Below are positions 26,345 through 34,267 of a DNA stretch of 64,000 nucleotides, piece by piece (the stretch's first letter is position 1; each line of letters starts with the position of its first letter). The stretch is from CAILUG01 sp903844415 (lineage in GTDB: Bacteria; Pseudomonadota; Gammaproteobacteria; Pseudomonadales; Pseudohongiellaceae), in NCBI GenBank assembly GCA_947477655.1, contig CANJTS010000002.1, positions 186,001-250,000 of the forward strand, written 5' to 3'. The position numbers and the translations under genes were made by a program. The notes under the pieces were generated by a model. The model had not been told where the DNA came from. It made no database searches and saw only the letters and a program-made list of their open reading frames with translations.

Positions 26345-26731
26345 TTACTCGCCATCTTTAAAGCAGTAAGCGCAGATTTTGTTACCGTCTGGATCACGCA
26401 AGTAGGCTGCATAGGCAGTTGGGGTGAAAGTGCGTGGACCGGGTGCGCCTTCGTCTTTTCCGCCATTGGCCACGCCAGCAGCGTGGAATGCACGCACTGC
26501 AGCACGAGTAGGAGCAGCAAAACCTAAGGTGCCGCCATTGCCATAGGTGGCAGGCAAGCCATTACCTGGTGCCAATACGACAAAAGATGGTGAACCTGCG
26601 CCATACAAAGTAGCGGCTGGACCCATTGGTCCCAGATTGTCGACGCCCAGTGTTTTCAAGGCAGCGTCATAAAATTTATTGGACCTTTTCAGGTCATTAG
26701 TGCCCACGCAAACGTGTGTAAAAATTGACAT
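26345..26731 (-). CDS. VOC (glyoxalase/bleomycin-resistance) family protein
   Basis: A 128-residue single VOC domain protein. The start FTHVCVGTNDLKRSNKFYDAAL supplies the first metal-ligand His. The closing AAYLRDPDGNKICAYCF supplies the characteristic DPDGN turn. The usual Glu ligand near the end is replaced by a Cys-rich KICAYCFKDGE. Such proteins range from glyoxalase-like lyases to extradiol dioxygenases and drug binders. It stands alone with its own terminator. No specific function can be read. Confidence 0.85.
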   Translation of the reverse strand: MSIFTHVCVGTNDLKRSNKFYDAALKTLGVDNLGPMGPAATLYGAGSPSFVVLAPGNGLPATYGNGGTLGFAAPTRAAVRAFHAAGVANGGKDEGAPGPRTFTPTAYAAYLRDPDGNKICAYCFKDGE

Positions 26732-27329
26732 GTTGATTTTCCTTTAATGGTGTACTTGATGTAGGGATTATTAAACCCCGTTGTTTCAGGCAGGTCTGTT
26801 AAGTTTGGAATCCGCAATTGCAGAATCTGTATTACTCGACTGTCCGTGAAATCTGTCCAGCCTCTGTAGGTTAGCGGAACAGGTTGGATTATAGGGGGCT
26901 GACTGTAAAGATTGAAAGCACGAATAAACAATTTAATTGGTTAAAGAGCAAACAGAAAAGCTCAATTGCAGCTGCCGACAACACCGAGTTTCCTGATCTG
27001 GTCAAAGTCGGGAGCCTGGGTTGAGCCCTATACAGCACTAGCGTATGCTTCTGCCCGGGCCCGAATTTAACACCCTCAAAACCAATAAAATTCCCTAAGG
27101 CTCGGATGCTTTGGCTGATCATTGCCAACTATCGGCCGTTACGGAAGGTTTGGGCGCGCAATGAATTCGTAATTTAGGTGGTTTCTTAGTTTGAATTCGC
27201 ATCAGTCACCAAAACTAAAAGTATACTTGGGTAGGTAAATTCACAAGCTGTGACACTACTAAAATTTCTAATAAGTAAAATAAGTAAAATAAGTAAAATA
27301 AGTAAAAAAATACAACTGTGGGGATAAAC
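26732..27329. other. Intergenic region before the PQQ dehydrogenase, with 9-bp repeats
   Basis: Nearly 600 bases separate divergent VOC and quinoprotein genes. Only short, unrecognisable frames occur. The right end is AT-rich and contains four tandem copies of a 9-bp unit (listed separately). Promoters for both neighbours must lie here, but none is convincing. Confidence 0.45.
27272..27307. repeat. Four tandem copies of a 9-bp unit (TAAGTAAAA)
   Basis: TAAGTAAAA occurs four times head to tail from 27272 to 27307, ending 22 bases before the ATG of the PQQ dehydrogenase. The unit would sit in the 5' leader or core promoter. Copy number could vary by slippage and alter expression, but this is inference. 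Confidence 0.85.
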
Positions 27330-29465
27330 ATGCGTGTTGTAACTAATGTACGTGGCACTATCAAAATTGGCAGAAATTCAGGATTTGGTATTTTTAATTC
27401 AGTGGATTGTCGCTGGCTTTTCGTCTGGTTGAGTGTTGCTTTGGGCGCCAGCGCGCAAGCACAGGACATAGGTGCAGGGGTGGACATCTTCACCGCCAGC
27501 TGTGCCCACTGTCATGGGGGTAATGGGCAAGGTGGTCAACTAGCGCCATCTATCTTGAAACGCATAGCAAACGAAGATGATACTAATCTGATTGCGTTTT
27601 TACGCACGGGCAATCCCATCAAGGGTATGCCGCCAGCTCCCGTCCAGGATGCACAGTTTCCGGCATTGGTAGAGTATCTGCGTTTTCTCGCAGCGACAGT
27701 TGCTGACGACAGTTTTGACACTGATACATCACGCAACCAATATGCTTCGATGCCCAGTATCGAAAATTTTGTACCGGTGACCGAAGCCATGCTGCTCAAT
27801 CCCAGTCCGAACGACTGGCTCTGGTATAGCCGTACTCCAGATGCACAACGGTTTAGCCCTCTTACTCAAATCAATCGCGAAAATGTCAAACAGCTAGGCA
27901 TGGCCTGGTCCAAAGGCTTGCCTGATGGCATGACAGAAACAATTCCTACGGTTTACAACGGCATCATGTACATCACTTTGCCTGGCTCCAACGTGGCAGC
28001 CTTGGATGCCACTACTGGAGACACCATCTGGGAATACAAACGTGAATATATAAATCCAGGCGCGGGCGGAGGTGGTCGTTCCAAAACTTTGTCGATCTTT
28101 GCCGATATGGTGTATTTCACTGCGCCAGATTCCACCATTGTTGCGCTCGATGCTAAAACCGGTGCTGTGCGCTGGGAAGCAGCAGCGGATGAGCGCGGCC
28201 ATACTTCTGGTTCTATTGTTGTTGAGGGTAAAGTTATTTCTGGTGGCACCTGCACCGGTGGTTTACGTAACAACTGTTACATTTCTGCGCATGATGCTTT
28301 TACCGGAGAATTGGTGTGGAAGTTTTACACCGCCCAGGCCCCAACTGATCCACCCGGTTTCGATACCTGGAACGGAGCTCCTTTAGATAGCCGACGTGCC
28401 TCCACCTGGGGTTTGCCCGGCGGTTACGACGCACAAACTGGTTTGATTTATTGGGGCATTGCTAATCCCACCCCAAATACCCGTGCTGATCGTCATCAGG
28501 GTGATGCGGGCGGAACTGGCTATTTGGCGCCCTCTGATTTGTACAGTAATTCCACCGTGGCTATTAATCCCGATACCGGCGAACTTGCCTGGTATTACCA
28601 ACATCTCCCCGGCGACGATTGGGATGAAGACCAGAATCAGGAACGTATCATTGTTCGTACTCGCATCAATCCCGATCCGGAAAAAGTACGCTGGATCAAT
28701 CCTAATATTGCCAAGGGTGAGGAACGTGATGTAGTGATAAATATTGGTGAAGGCGGTGGCATCTGGATGCTCGACAAGGCCACTGGTGAATTTATTTGGG
28801 CCACACCATTTCCCACCAACGTCGACAACTTTATTTTGAGTGATATTGATGTCAACACAGGCATCACGCACATCAATCGCGACTTGGTACTGGAAAAACC
28901 CGGTGATCATAAAATCGTGTGTTATTTTAACACGCGCAGTTACTGGCCTTCGGCTTACGATCCGGGCCGTAATTCGGTTTTTGTGCCCTACATTCGCAAC
29001 TGTCTGAACATGACGCGCGCCAGTGAAGCCACCGAAACTATGCCTGCCATGCCGGAAAGCCGCATCGGAGTTCCAGAACCAGGCTTACCATTGGACGAGC
29101 TCAATGGTCTGTCGCGAGTAAATCTGGAAACCGGAGAAATTACGTTGTGGCCGTCGGGGCGTATCCCCAACAACAGTTCAGTACTGGCTACCGCCGGAGA
29201 CTTGATCTTTCTCGGCGACATCAATCGACGCTATCGCGCGATGGACCCAGACAGCGGTGAAGTGTTGTGGGAAACTATTCTCGGTGCTCCGATCTCCACC
29301 AGCAATATCACCTATGCGGTTAACGGTCGTCAGTATGTTGCTGTCATCACGGGCGACAATCTGTCCCACCCTGGTCTGAACACCGGCACCATGGGCCCTA
29401 TTCGACTCAATCTAAACAACAGCCCTGGCAGTAATGTCTTGTATGTGTTTGCGTTGCCACAGTAG
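27330..29465 (+). CDS. Exported quinohemoprotein alcohol dehydrogenase: cytochrome c domain fused before an eight-bladed PQQ propeller
   Basis: A periplasmic protein of 711 residues. The ATG at 27330 is preferred over a GTG four codons upstream. A signal segment ends SAQAQD. Heme motif CAHCHGG lies at about residues 58-64 with GMPP as the distal Met region. From residue 160, NDWLWYSRTPDAQRFSPL opens a methanol/ethanol-dehydrogenase-type PQQ domain with repeats such as VAALDATTGDTIWEY and IVALDAKTGAVRWEA. The metal-site loop reads DDWDED at about 429-434. The second additional Asp is the hallmark of lanthanide-dependent enzymes (DYD in XoxF and PedH). No vicinal cysteine pair is seen. Cytochrome-first order differs from classic type II enzymes, where heme is C-terminal. 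The substrate is unknown. Confidence 0.88.
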   Translation: MRVVTNVRGTIKIGRNSGFGIFNSVDCRWLFVWLSVALGASAQAQDIGAGVDIFTASCAHCHGGNGQGGQLAPSILKRIANEDDTNLIAFLRTGNPIKGMPPAPVQDAQFPALVEYLRFLAATVADDSFDTDTSRNQYASMPSIENFVPVTEAMLLNPSPNDWLWYSRTPDAQRFSPLTQINRENVKQLGMAWSKGLPDGMTETIPTVYNGIMYITLPGSNVAALDATTGDTIWEYKREYINPGAGGGGRSKTLSIFADMVYFTAPDSTIVALDAKTGAVRWEAAADERGHTSGSIVVEGKVISGGTCTGGLRNNCYISAHDAFTGELVWKFYTAQAPTDPPGFDTWNGAPLDSRRASTWGLPGGYDAQTGLIYWGIANPTPNTRADRHQGDAGGTGYLAPSDLYSNSTVAINPDTGELAWYYQHLPGDDWDEDQNQERIIVRTRINPDPEKVRWINPNIAKGEERDVVINIGEGGGIWMLDKATGEFIWATPFPTNVDNFILSDIDVNTGITHINRDLVLEKPGDHKIVCYFNTRSYWPSAYDPGRNSVFVPYIRNCLNMTRASEATETMPAMPESRIGVPEPGLPLDELNGLSRVNLETGEITLWPSGRIPNNSSVLATAGDLIFLGDINRRYRAMDPDSGEVLWETILGAPISTSNITYAVNGRQYVAVITGDNLSHPGLNTGTMGPIRLNLNNSPGSNVLYVFALPQ

Positions 29466-29485
29466 AACCGTAGTGTTCAAACAAT

Positions 29486-29514
29486 GTGTCGGATGCTGAT
29501 GCTCACTCCGACAC
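29486..29514 (+). terminator. Hairpin after the PQQ dehydrogenase gene
   Basis: GTGTCGGA (29486-29493) pairs with TCCGACAC (29507-29514) about 20 bases past the stop. The stem is good, but only mixed sequence follows, with no T-run. It could be a terminator helped by Rho or a 3' stabilising structure. Confidence 0.5.
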
Positions 29515-29562
29515 TTGCCCAATGAATATCCCAAAATAAAGCCATTAACGGCTACGCTGAAA

Positions 29563-30729
29563 TTAATTTGATGGGTACAGATAATCTCTTGTGATCGGCA
29601 CACTGCCGTGTTGTTTGGCCAGTTGTACCTGATACACCACCAAGTCAGAATATCTGAACGCTGCCTCGCAGGAGGCAAGGTAAAACTCCCAAGCTCGGCA
29701 AAATTGTTCGTTCATCAGTGCTGCGATGTCATTTCGGTTCTGCGCAAAGCGCTCATACCAATGCTGTAATGTGAGTGCGTAATGCATACGCCAAACTTCA
29801 ATATCATTGACGCGTAACTTGCTGGATTCGACAGCACTCGTAATTTCAGATAACGCGGGGTTGCTGCCGCCTGGGAAAATATATTTGCGAATCCACGGGT
29901 TGGTAACACCTGGTGGCCCTGATCGTCCAATAGTGTGGACAAGAGCGACACCGTTAGGCTGCAACAGCTTGTTAATCTGGTTGAAATAAGTGTTGTAAAA
30001 CGGTCGCCCCACATGTTCGAACATGCCTACGCTGACGATCCGGTCGAAAGTGCCTTGATGCTCGCGATAATCTGCTAATTCGAAGTGAACATTTTTATAA
30101 CCGCGCAGTAATTTTTCCTTGTTTGCAACGACGAGTTGTTCTTTAGACAAGGTTATGCCCACTACTTCACAGTCGTATTGTGCAGCCAAATCAAAAGCTA
30201 AGCTGCCCCAACCACAACCGATATCTAAAATTCGGTTGCCGGGTTGTATTAGCAACTTGTTGGCAATGTGGCGCGCCTTAGCCTGCTGGGCCTCGGCAAG
30301 TGAAAAATTTTGCTGTGAGAAATAAGCGCAAGAATAGTACATTTCAGGATCAAGAAACTTACGGAATACTGCTTCGGGCACGTCGTAGTGGTGCGATACC
30401 TGAGCATAGCTAATTTTTATTTTGTTCCATTCTTGCAATATTTTGACCAAGGGGTGTAACCAACGGTTAGTTCTATACACCGAAAAATTGCTTCGTAAAA
30501 CAGCCAGAAGAGCAGGCAAACCCGTAGCTCCTGCGTCCCAACGACCTTGATAATAAGTTTCACCTAATTCGAATTCCCAATTCCGTGCGATTCTTTTAAT
30601 GGCCGACTCGTCCTTGATATTCCAATTTGCTTCCACACCATCACGACCAAAAGTGTAAGAGCGGCCGTCGTGTAGGTGGAGGTTGAGAATGCCTTGCTTG
30701 ATATTTTTTTCCAGAAGTTTTAAGTACAT
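29563..30729 (-). CDS. Cyclopropane-fatty-acyl-phospholipid synthase family methyltransferase
   Basis: A 388-residue SAM-dependent methyltransferase that modifies unsaturated acyl chains of membrane phospholipids. The SAM site is ILDIGCGWGSLAFDLAAQY, and GITLSKEQ follows. SHHYDVPEAVFRKFLDPEMYYSCAYF is the substrate and bicarbonate region of the CFA synthase family. SVGMFEHVG carries the catalytic Glu. The N-terminal 100 residues match the usual lipid-binding region. It is monocistronic on the minus strand. It might make cyclopropane or tenso-like methylated lipids, so I leave the gene symbol out. Confidence 0.9.
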   Translation of the reverse strand: MYLKLLEKNIKQGILNLHLHDGRSYTFGRDGVEANWNIKDESAIKRIARNWEFELGETYYQGRWDAGATGLPALLAVLRSNFSVYRTNRWLHPLVKILQEWNKIKISYAQVSHHYDVPEAVFRKFLDPEMYYSCAYFSQQNFSLAEAQQAKARHIANKLLIQPGNRILDIGCGWGSLAFDLAAQYDCEVVGITLSKEQLVVANKEKLLRGYKNVHFELADYREHQGTFDRIVSVGMFEHVGRPFYNTYFNQINKLLQPNGVALVHTIGRSGPPGVTNPWIRKYIFPGGSNPALSEITSAVESSKLRVNDIEVWRMHYALTLQHWYERFAQNRNDIAALMNEQFCRAWEFYLASCEAAFRYSDLVVYQVQLAKQHGSVPITRDYLYPSN

Positions 30730-30902
30730 TTAAGAAACTCCTTTTAGAGCGTTTCGGTATGTATGGTTATTTCAGGATAGCGTACACAATTTTTAAAAAA
30801 AATCACACTGAGGCAGGCGGGAAACAAGCAAGGAAATTATTGTGAATCAGTGAGCCCAGTAACAGTGGCGCAGTTTAGTGCGCCCCGATCATGGTCAGGC
30901 GT

Positions 30903-31712
30903 TTATTTAACGTCGTCTAAGCCTTCGGTAATCTCAATATAGGTACCGACCGGATCAGTAATAAAAGCGATGGTTAAGTTGATAGCGTCGATATGTTCAG
31001 GCGCTCGATTAAACATAATGCCCAGGGTTGCCATTTTGGCTGCAAAGGCATCCATAGACGTCACTTCAAACCCGATATGATCAATGGCATTACCTTGGCT
31101 GCCCATGGGCGCTTCACCCCGAACCGCCAGCACATCTACTCGGCCACCGGGAATAACAGCAGACGGCATACCGTTGCGTTCACCAATATCAGCGCCAAAC
31201 ACTTTGATATACCAGTCGCGTAAGCCAGCCTGATCGATAGCAGCAACGTGGGTGTGGTGGAACACAATAGGTTCGATCTGATCTTTGTTTAGTACAAATT
31301 CAATTCTTACACCGTCGGGGAGATCGGCCAATATCTGACCAGTTTCGGCATTATCTAATACATAGGTTGCCCCTACAGCATCGAGCTTGGCTTTGTAATC
31401 TGCATAGTTATTGACTGAGAAACCAATGTGATTAGCTGAAGTTTGCCCGGAAGGCAAGCCTGGCGCACGTTCGGCAAATAGGATGTCTATGCCAGGAAAT
31501 TGCAACATTTGAATGCGGCCAGACGCTTTTTCCACGCCACCAAATGACTTCCAGATTTCGCGTGCTTTAGCTAAGTCGGGCACGGCCAGATGAGTATGAC
31601 CAGTGCTTACGCCTGCGGCATTGGGTGCTGCAAGTTGTGCAATGGCCACGTTTGACAGTCCCAGTATGGCGGTGGCCAGGACGGTGATTTTGACCAGTGA
31701 GTTTAGTTGCAT
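30903..31712 (-). CDS. Exported double-VOC-domain protein
   Basis: A 269-residue protein with a clear signal peptide ending VAIAQL. It has two VOC modules: residues 35-145 (STGHTHLAVPDLAKAREIWKS through GVRIEFVLN) and 150-265 (VFHHTHVAAIDQAGLRDWYIK through VGTYIEITEG). Each has a His near its start and a Glu in the terminal I-E-F/I-E-I strand, so one metal site per pair or module is possible. Export is unusual for VOC proteins, which are mostly cytosolic. The gene lies between CFA synthase and malate synthase on the same strand but with spaces of about 60 to 170 bases. No substrate can be named. Confidence 0.83.
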   Translation of the reverse strand: MQLNSLVKITVLATAILGLSNVAIAQLAAPNAAGVSTGHTHLAVPDLAKAREIWKSFGGVEKASGRIQMLQFPGIDILFAERAPGLPSGQTSANHIGFSVNNYADYKAKLDAVGATYVLDNAETGQILADLPDGVRIEFVLNKDQIEPIVFHHTHVAAIDQAGLRDWYIKVFGADIGERNGMPSAVIPGGRVDVLAVRGEAPMGSQGNAIDHIGFEVTSMDAFAAKMATLGIMFNRAPEHIDAINLTIAFITDPVGTYIEITEGLDDVK

Positions 31713-31770
31713 GACGTTCCCCTTAGTTGTATTCGGGTTGATGTGAATAATATTGTATTGGGCGCGTGAG

Positions 31771-33963
31771 TTATTGCCCCAGCTTTCGTTTTAATTCTTT
31801 TCTGCGTTTGTGGAGCACGGGTTCGGTATAACCATTGGGCTGCGCAACACCATTGACCACCAGTTCGCAGGCGGCATTGAAAGCAATCCCTTCATAGTCT
31901 GGTGCCATTTTTTTGTAGTGGGGATCATTGGCATTTTGCTGATCAACTACCATCGCCATTCTTTTCATAGTAGCCATTACTTGTTCTTTACTGCAGACAT
32001 TGTGATGAATCCAGTTGGCAATATGCTGGCTTGAAATTCTCAGCGTAGCGCGATCTTCCATCAACCCCACATGGTTGATGTCAGGTACTTTGGAACAACC
32101 CACGCCATGATCGATCCAGCGCACTACATAACCAAGGATACCCTGCGCGTTGTTGTCAAGCTCAGCTTGAATTTGCTCAGGTGATAGTTTTTTGTCGAGT
32201 AGCAGTGGAATAGTAAGAATATCGTCAACACTGGCTTTCAAGCGTGCTGACAATTCGCGTTGAGTATTGCCAACATTGATCTGATGATAATGAATGGCGT
32301 GCAAAGTAGCGGCAGTGGGTGAGGGCACCCAGGCACAATTGGCACCCATATTCGGGTGAATTACTTTCTGCGCCATCATGTCAGCCATCAAATCTGGTTT
32401 GGCCCACATACCTTTACCAATTTGTGCTTTGCCGGTAAAACCAGCAGCTACTCCCACATCGACGTTGGAGTTTTCGTAGGCAGTGATCCATGGTTGTCCC
32501 TTGACCGCCTCCTTCGGCAAAAACGGACCAGCCATCATGCTGGTGTGAATTTCATCACCGGTGCGATCTAGAAAACCCGTATTGATAAAAAAGATACGAT
32601 CTTTGACTGCGCGCACACATTCTTTGAGATTAACTGAAGTGCGTCTTTCTTCATCCATTACGCCTACTTTGATGGTATTGCGTTGCAGACTAAAGGCATC
32701 TTCTACTGCGCTCATCAAATCGTTGGTAAAGGCAACTTCATCCGGGCCATGCATCTTGGGTTTAACGATGTAGATACTGCCTTCGCGGCTATTCTTGACC
32801 GGACTGTTGCCATTAAGGTCGTGCATGGCGCACAGCGTAGTGACCATGGCATCCAGAATGCCTTCAGGAATTTCATTACCTTGTTTGTCGAGCACGGCTG
32901 ATGATGTCATCAAGTGGCCCACGTTGCGCACCAACAAAAGACTGCGGCCCTGCATGATGACAGTTTCGCCACTGGTGCCTTTGTAAACCCGATCAGGATT
33001 GAGTTTGCGAGCGACTACTTTATCGCCTTTGCTAAATTTTTCTTCCAAGGTGCCTTGCATCAACCCCAGCCAGTTTCGGTAAACTGCAACTTTGTCGGCA
33101 GCATCAACCGCTGCGACGGAATCTTCGCAATCTTGTATCGTGGTCATGGCCGATTCCATGTACACATCTTTGACATTGGCATGGTGCTGCTTGCCGATTG
33201 CATGGCTGGCATCGAGTTGAATTTCCAGATGTAAACCATGATTGGCAAATAGCATGGTTGTTGGTGTGCTAATCCCGCCTTGAAATCCAATCAATTTGTC
33301 GGGATTGGAAAGACTGGTCGTGGTGCGATCTTTGAGTTCAACTTCTACCACAATGTGACCATTCTGATTTGTTAACCGATATTCACTTACCTGACTGTGG
33401 CGACTGCGTTTAAGGGGAATAGCCTGATCTAAAAATTCATCCGCATAGTCTATGACCAACTGGCCGCGCACAGGATTGTAGTGGGCGGTGCGCTGTGCAC
33501 CTGCAGTTTCGGGTATAACATCAGTACCGTACAACGCATCAAACAAACTGCCCCAACGTGCATTGGCGGCATTGAGGGCATAACGGGCATTCATCACCGG
33601 CACTACTAATTGCGGCCCCGCAACAATCGAAATTTCATAATCAGTATTGCGCGTGCCGATTTTGAAATCTTCACCCACAGGTACTAAGTAACCAATGTCC
33701 TGTAGAAATTTTTTATATTCGTCGCGATGGCTCAGGTAATACGCCACGTTATGTTCTGTGTGCCAATTATCGATCTTGGCTTGTAATTCGTCACGGCGCG
33801 CCAGTAAGGTACGGTTACGGACAGCTAGTTTGTCTAACACCGCGCACATGGCTTCCCAAAAGGCTACATGGGTTATGCCGGTGCCAGGAGTAGCTTCTTT
33901 TTCAATGAAATCGTACAACACTTGAGTGATTTGCAAATTGCAGGCGGAGTTGATTTTTGACAT
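31771..33963 (-). CDS. glcB: Malate synthase G
   Basis: A 730-residue cytosolic enzyme joining glyoxylate and acetyl-CoA to malate. Length matches the G isoform. Diagnostic blocks are GTSGETVIMQGRSLLLVRNVG, GSIYIVKPKMHGPDEVAF, VGVMDEERRTSVNLKECV with the catalytic Arg and Glu, FINTGFLDRTGDEIHTSM and GANCAWVPSPTAATLHAIHYH. CoA-side cysteine and the RISSQHIANW segment near the C-terminus also fit. GAGG lies just before the ATG. It stands alone, as isoform G often does, and would handle glyoxylate from C2 compounds or ring fragments. Confidence 0.96.
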   Translation of the reverse strand: MSKINSACNLQITQVLYDFIEKEATPGTGITHVAFWEAMCAVLDKLAVRNRTLLARRDELQAKIDNWHTEHNVAYYLSHRDEYKKFLQDIGYLVPVGEDFKIGTRNTDYEISIVAGPQLVVPVMNARYALNAANARWGSLFDALYGTDVIPETAGAQRTAHYNPVRGQLVIDYADEFLDQAIPLKRSRHSQVSEYRLTNQNGHIVVEVELKDRTTTSLSNPDKLIGFQGGISTPTTMLFANHGLHLEIQLDASHAIGKQHHANVKDVYMESAMTTIQDCEDSVAAVDAADKVAVYRNWLGLMQGTLEEKFSKGDKVVARKLNPDRVYKGTSGETVIMQGRSLLLVRNVGHLMTSSAVLDKQGNEIPEGILDAMVTTLCAMHDLNGNSPVKNSREGSIYIVKPKMHGPDEVAFTNDLMSAVEDAFSLQRNTIKVGVMDEERRTSVNLKECVRAVKDRIFFINTGFLDRTGDEIHTSMMAGPFLPKEAVKGQPWITAYENSNVDVGVAAGFTGKAQIGKGMWAKPDLMADMMAQKVIHPNMGANCAWVPSPTAATLHAIHYHQINVGNTQRELSARLKASVDDILTIPLLLDKKLSPEQIQAELDNNAQGILGYVVRWIDHGVGCSKVPDINHVGLMEDRATLRISSQHIANWIHHNVCSKEQVMATMKRMAMVVDQQNANDPHYKKMAPDYEGIAFNAACELVVNGVAQPNGYTEPVLHKRRKELKRKLGQ

Positions 33964-34267
33964 GTGTGCCTCGGACGGATTTCTACGGGTAGATCACTGA
34001 ATATGGATATAAGATGGACGCTATTCTAGCCGAAAAAAAGTGCTTTACGGGTAAGTTGGCGCCGATCCTTTAATTGTGCCAAAGCTCACATCCAGGTACT
34101 GCAAATAGCCAGTCACAATTGTATTTGACTCCCGCTAAGTTGGGTTATACTCGCTCTTCCTGCAACAGCAAATGCTGCTGCATTAAGTCAGAATTTTCAG
34201 CACTAAATCACAATAATAAAATACTAAAAAGTACTTTCCAAAAGTCATCAGTCCCTCAGGAGGAACT
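33964..34267. other. Divergent promoter region of glcB and the 720-aa exported protein
   Basis: About 300 bases without a gene. On the plus strand TTGACT (34125-34130) and TATACT (34146-34151) are promoter-like, though the 15-base spacing is short. TCAGGAGGAACT directly precedes the ATG at 34268 and is the strongest ribosome site of the window. That suggests high expression of the downstream gene. Confidence 0.4.

Noticed and set aside
26689..27128. Two short minus-strand frames in the gap before the PQQ dehydrogenase
   Set aside because: They overlap each other or the VOC gene, lack ribosome sites and show no protein-like pattern.
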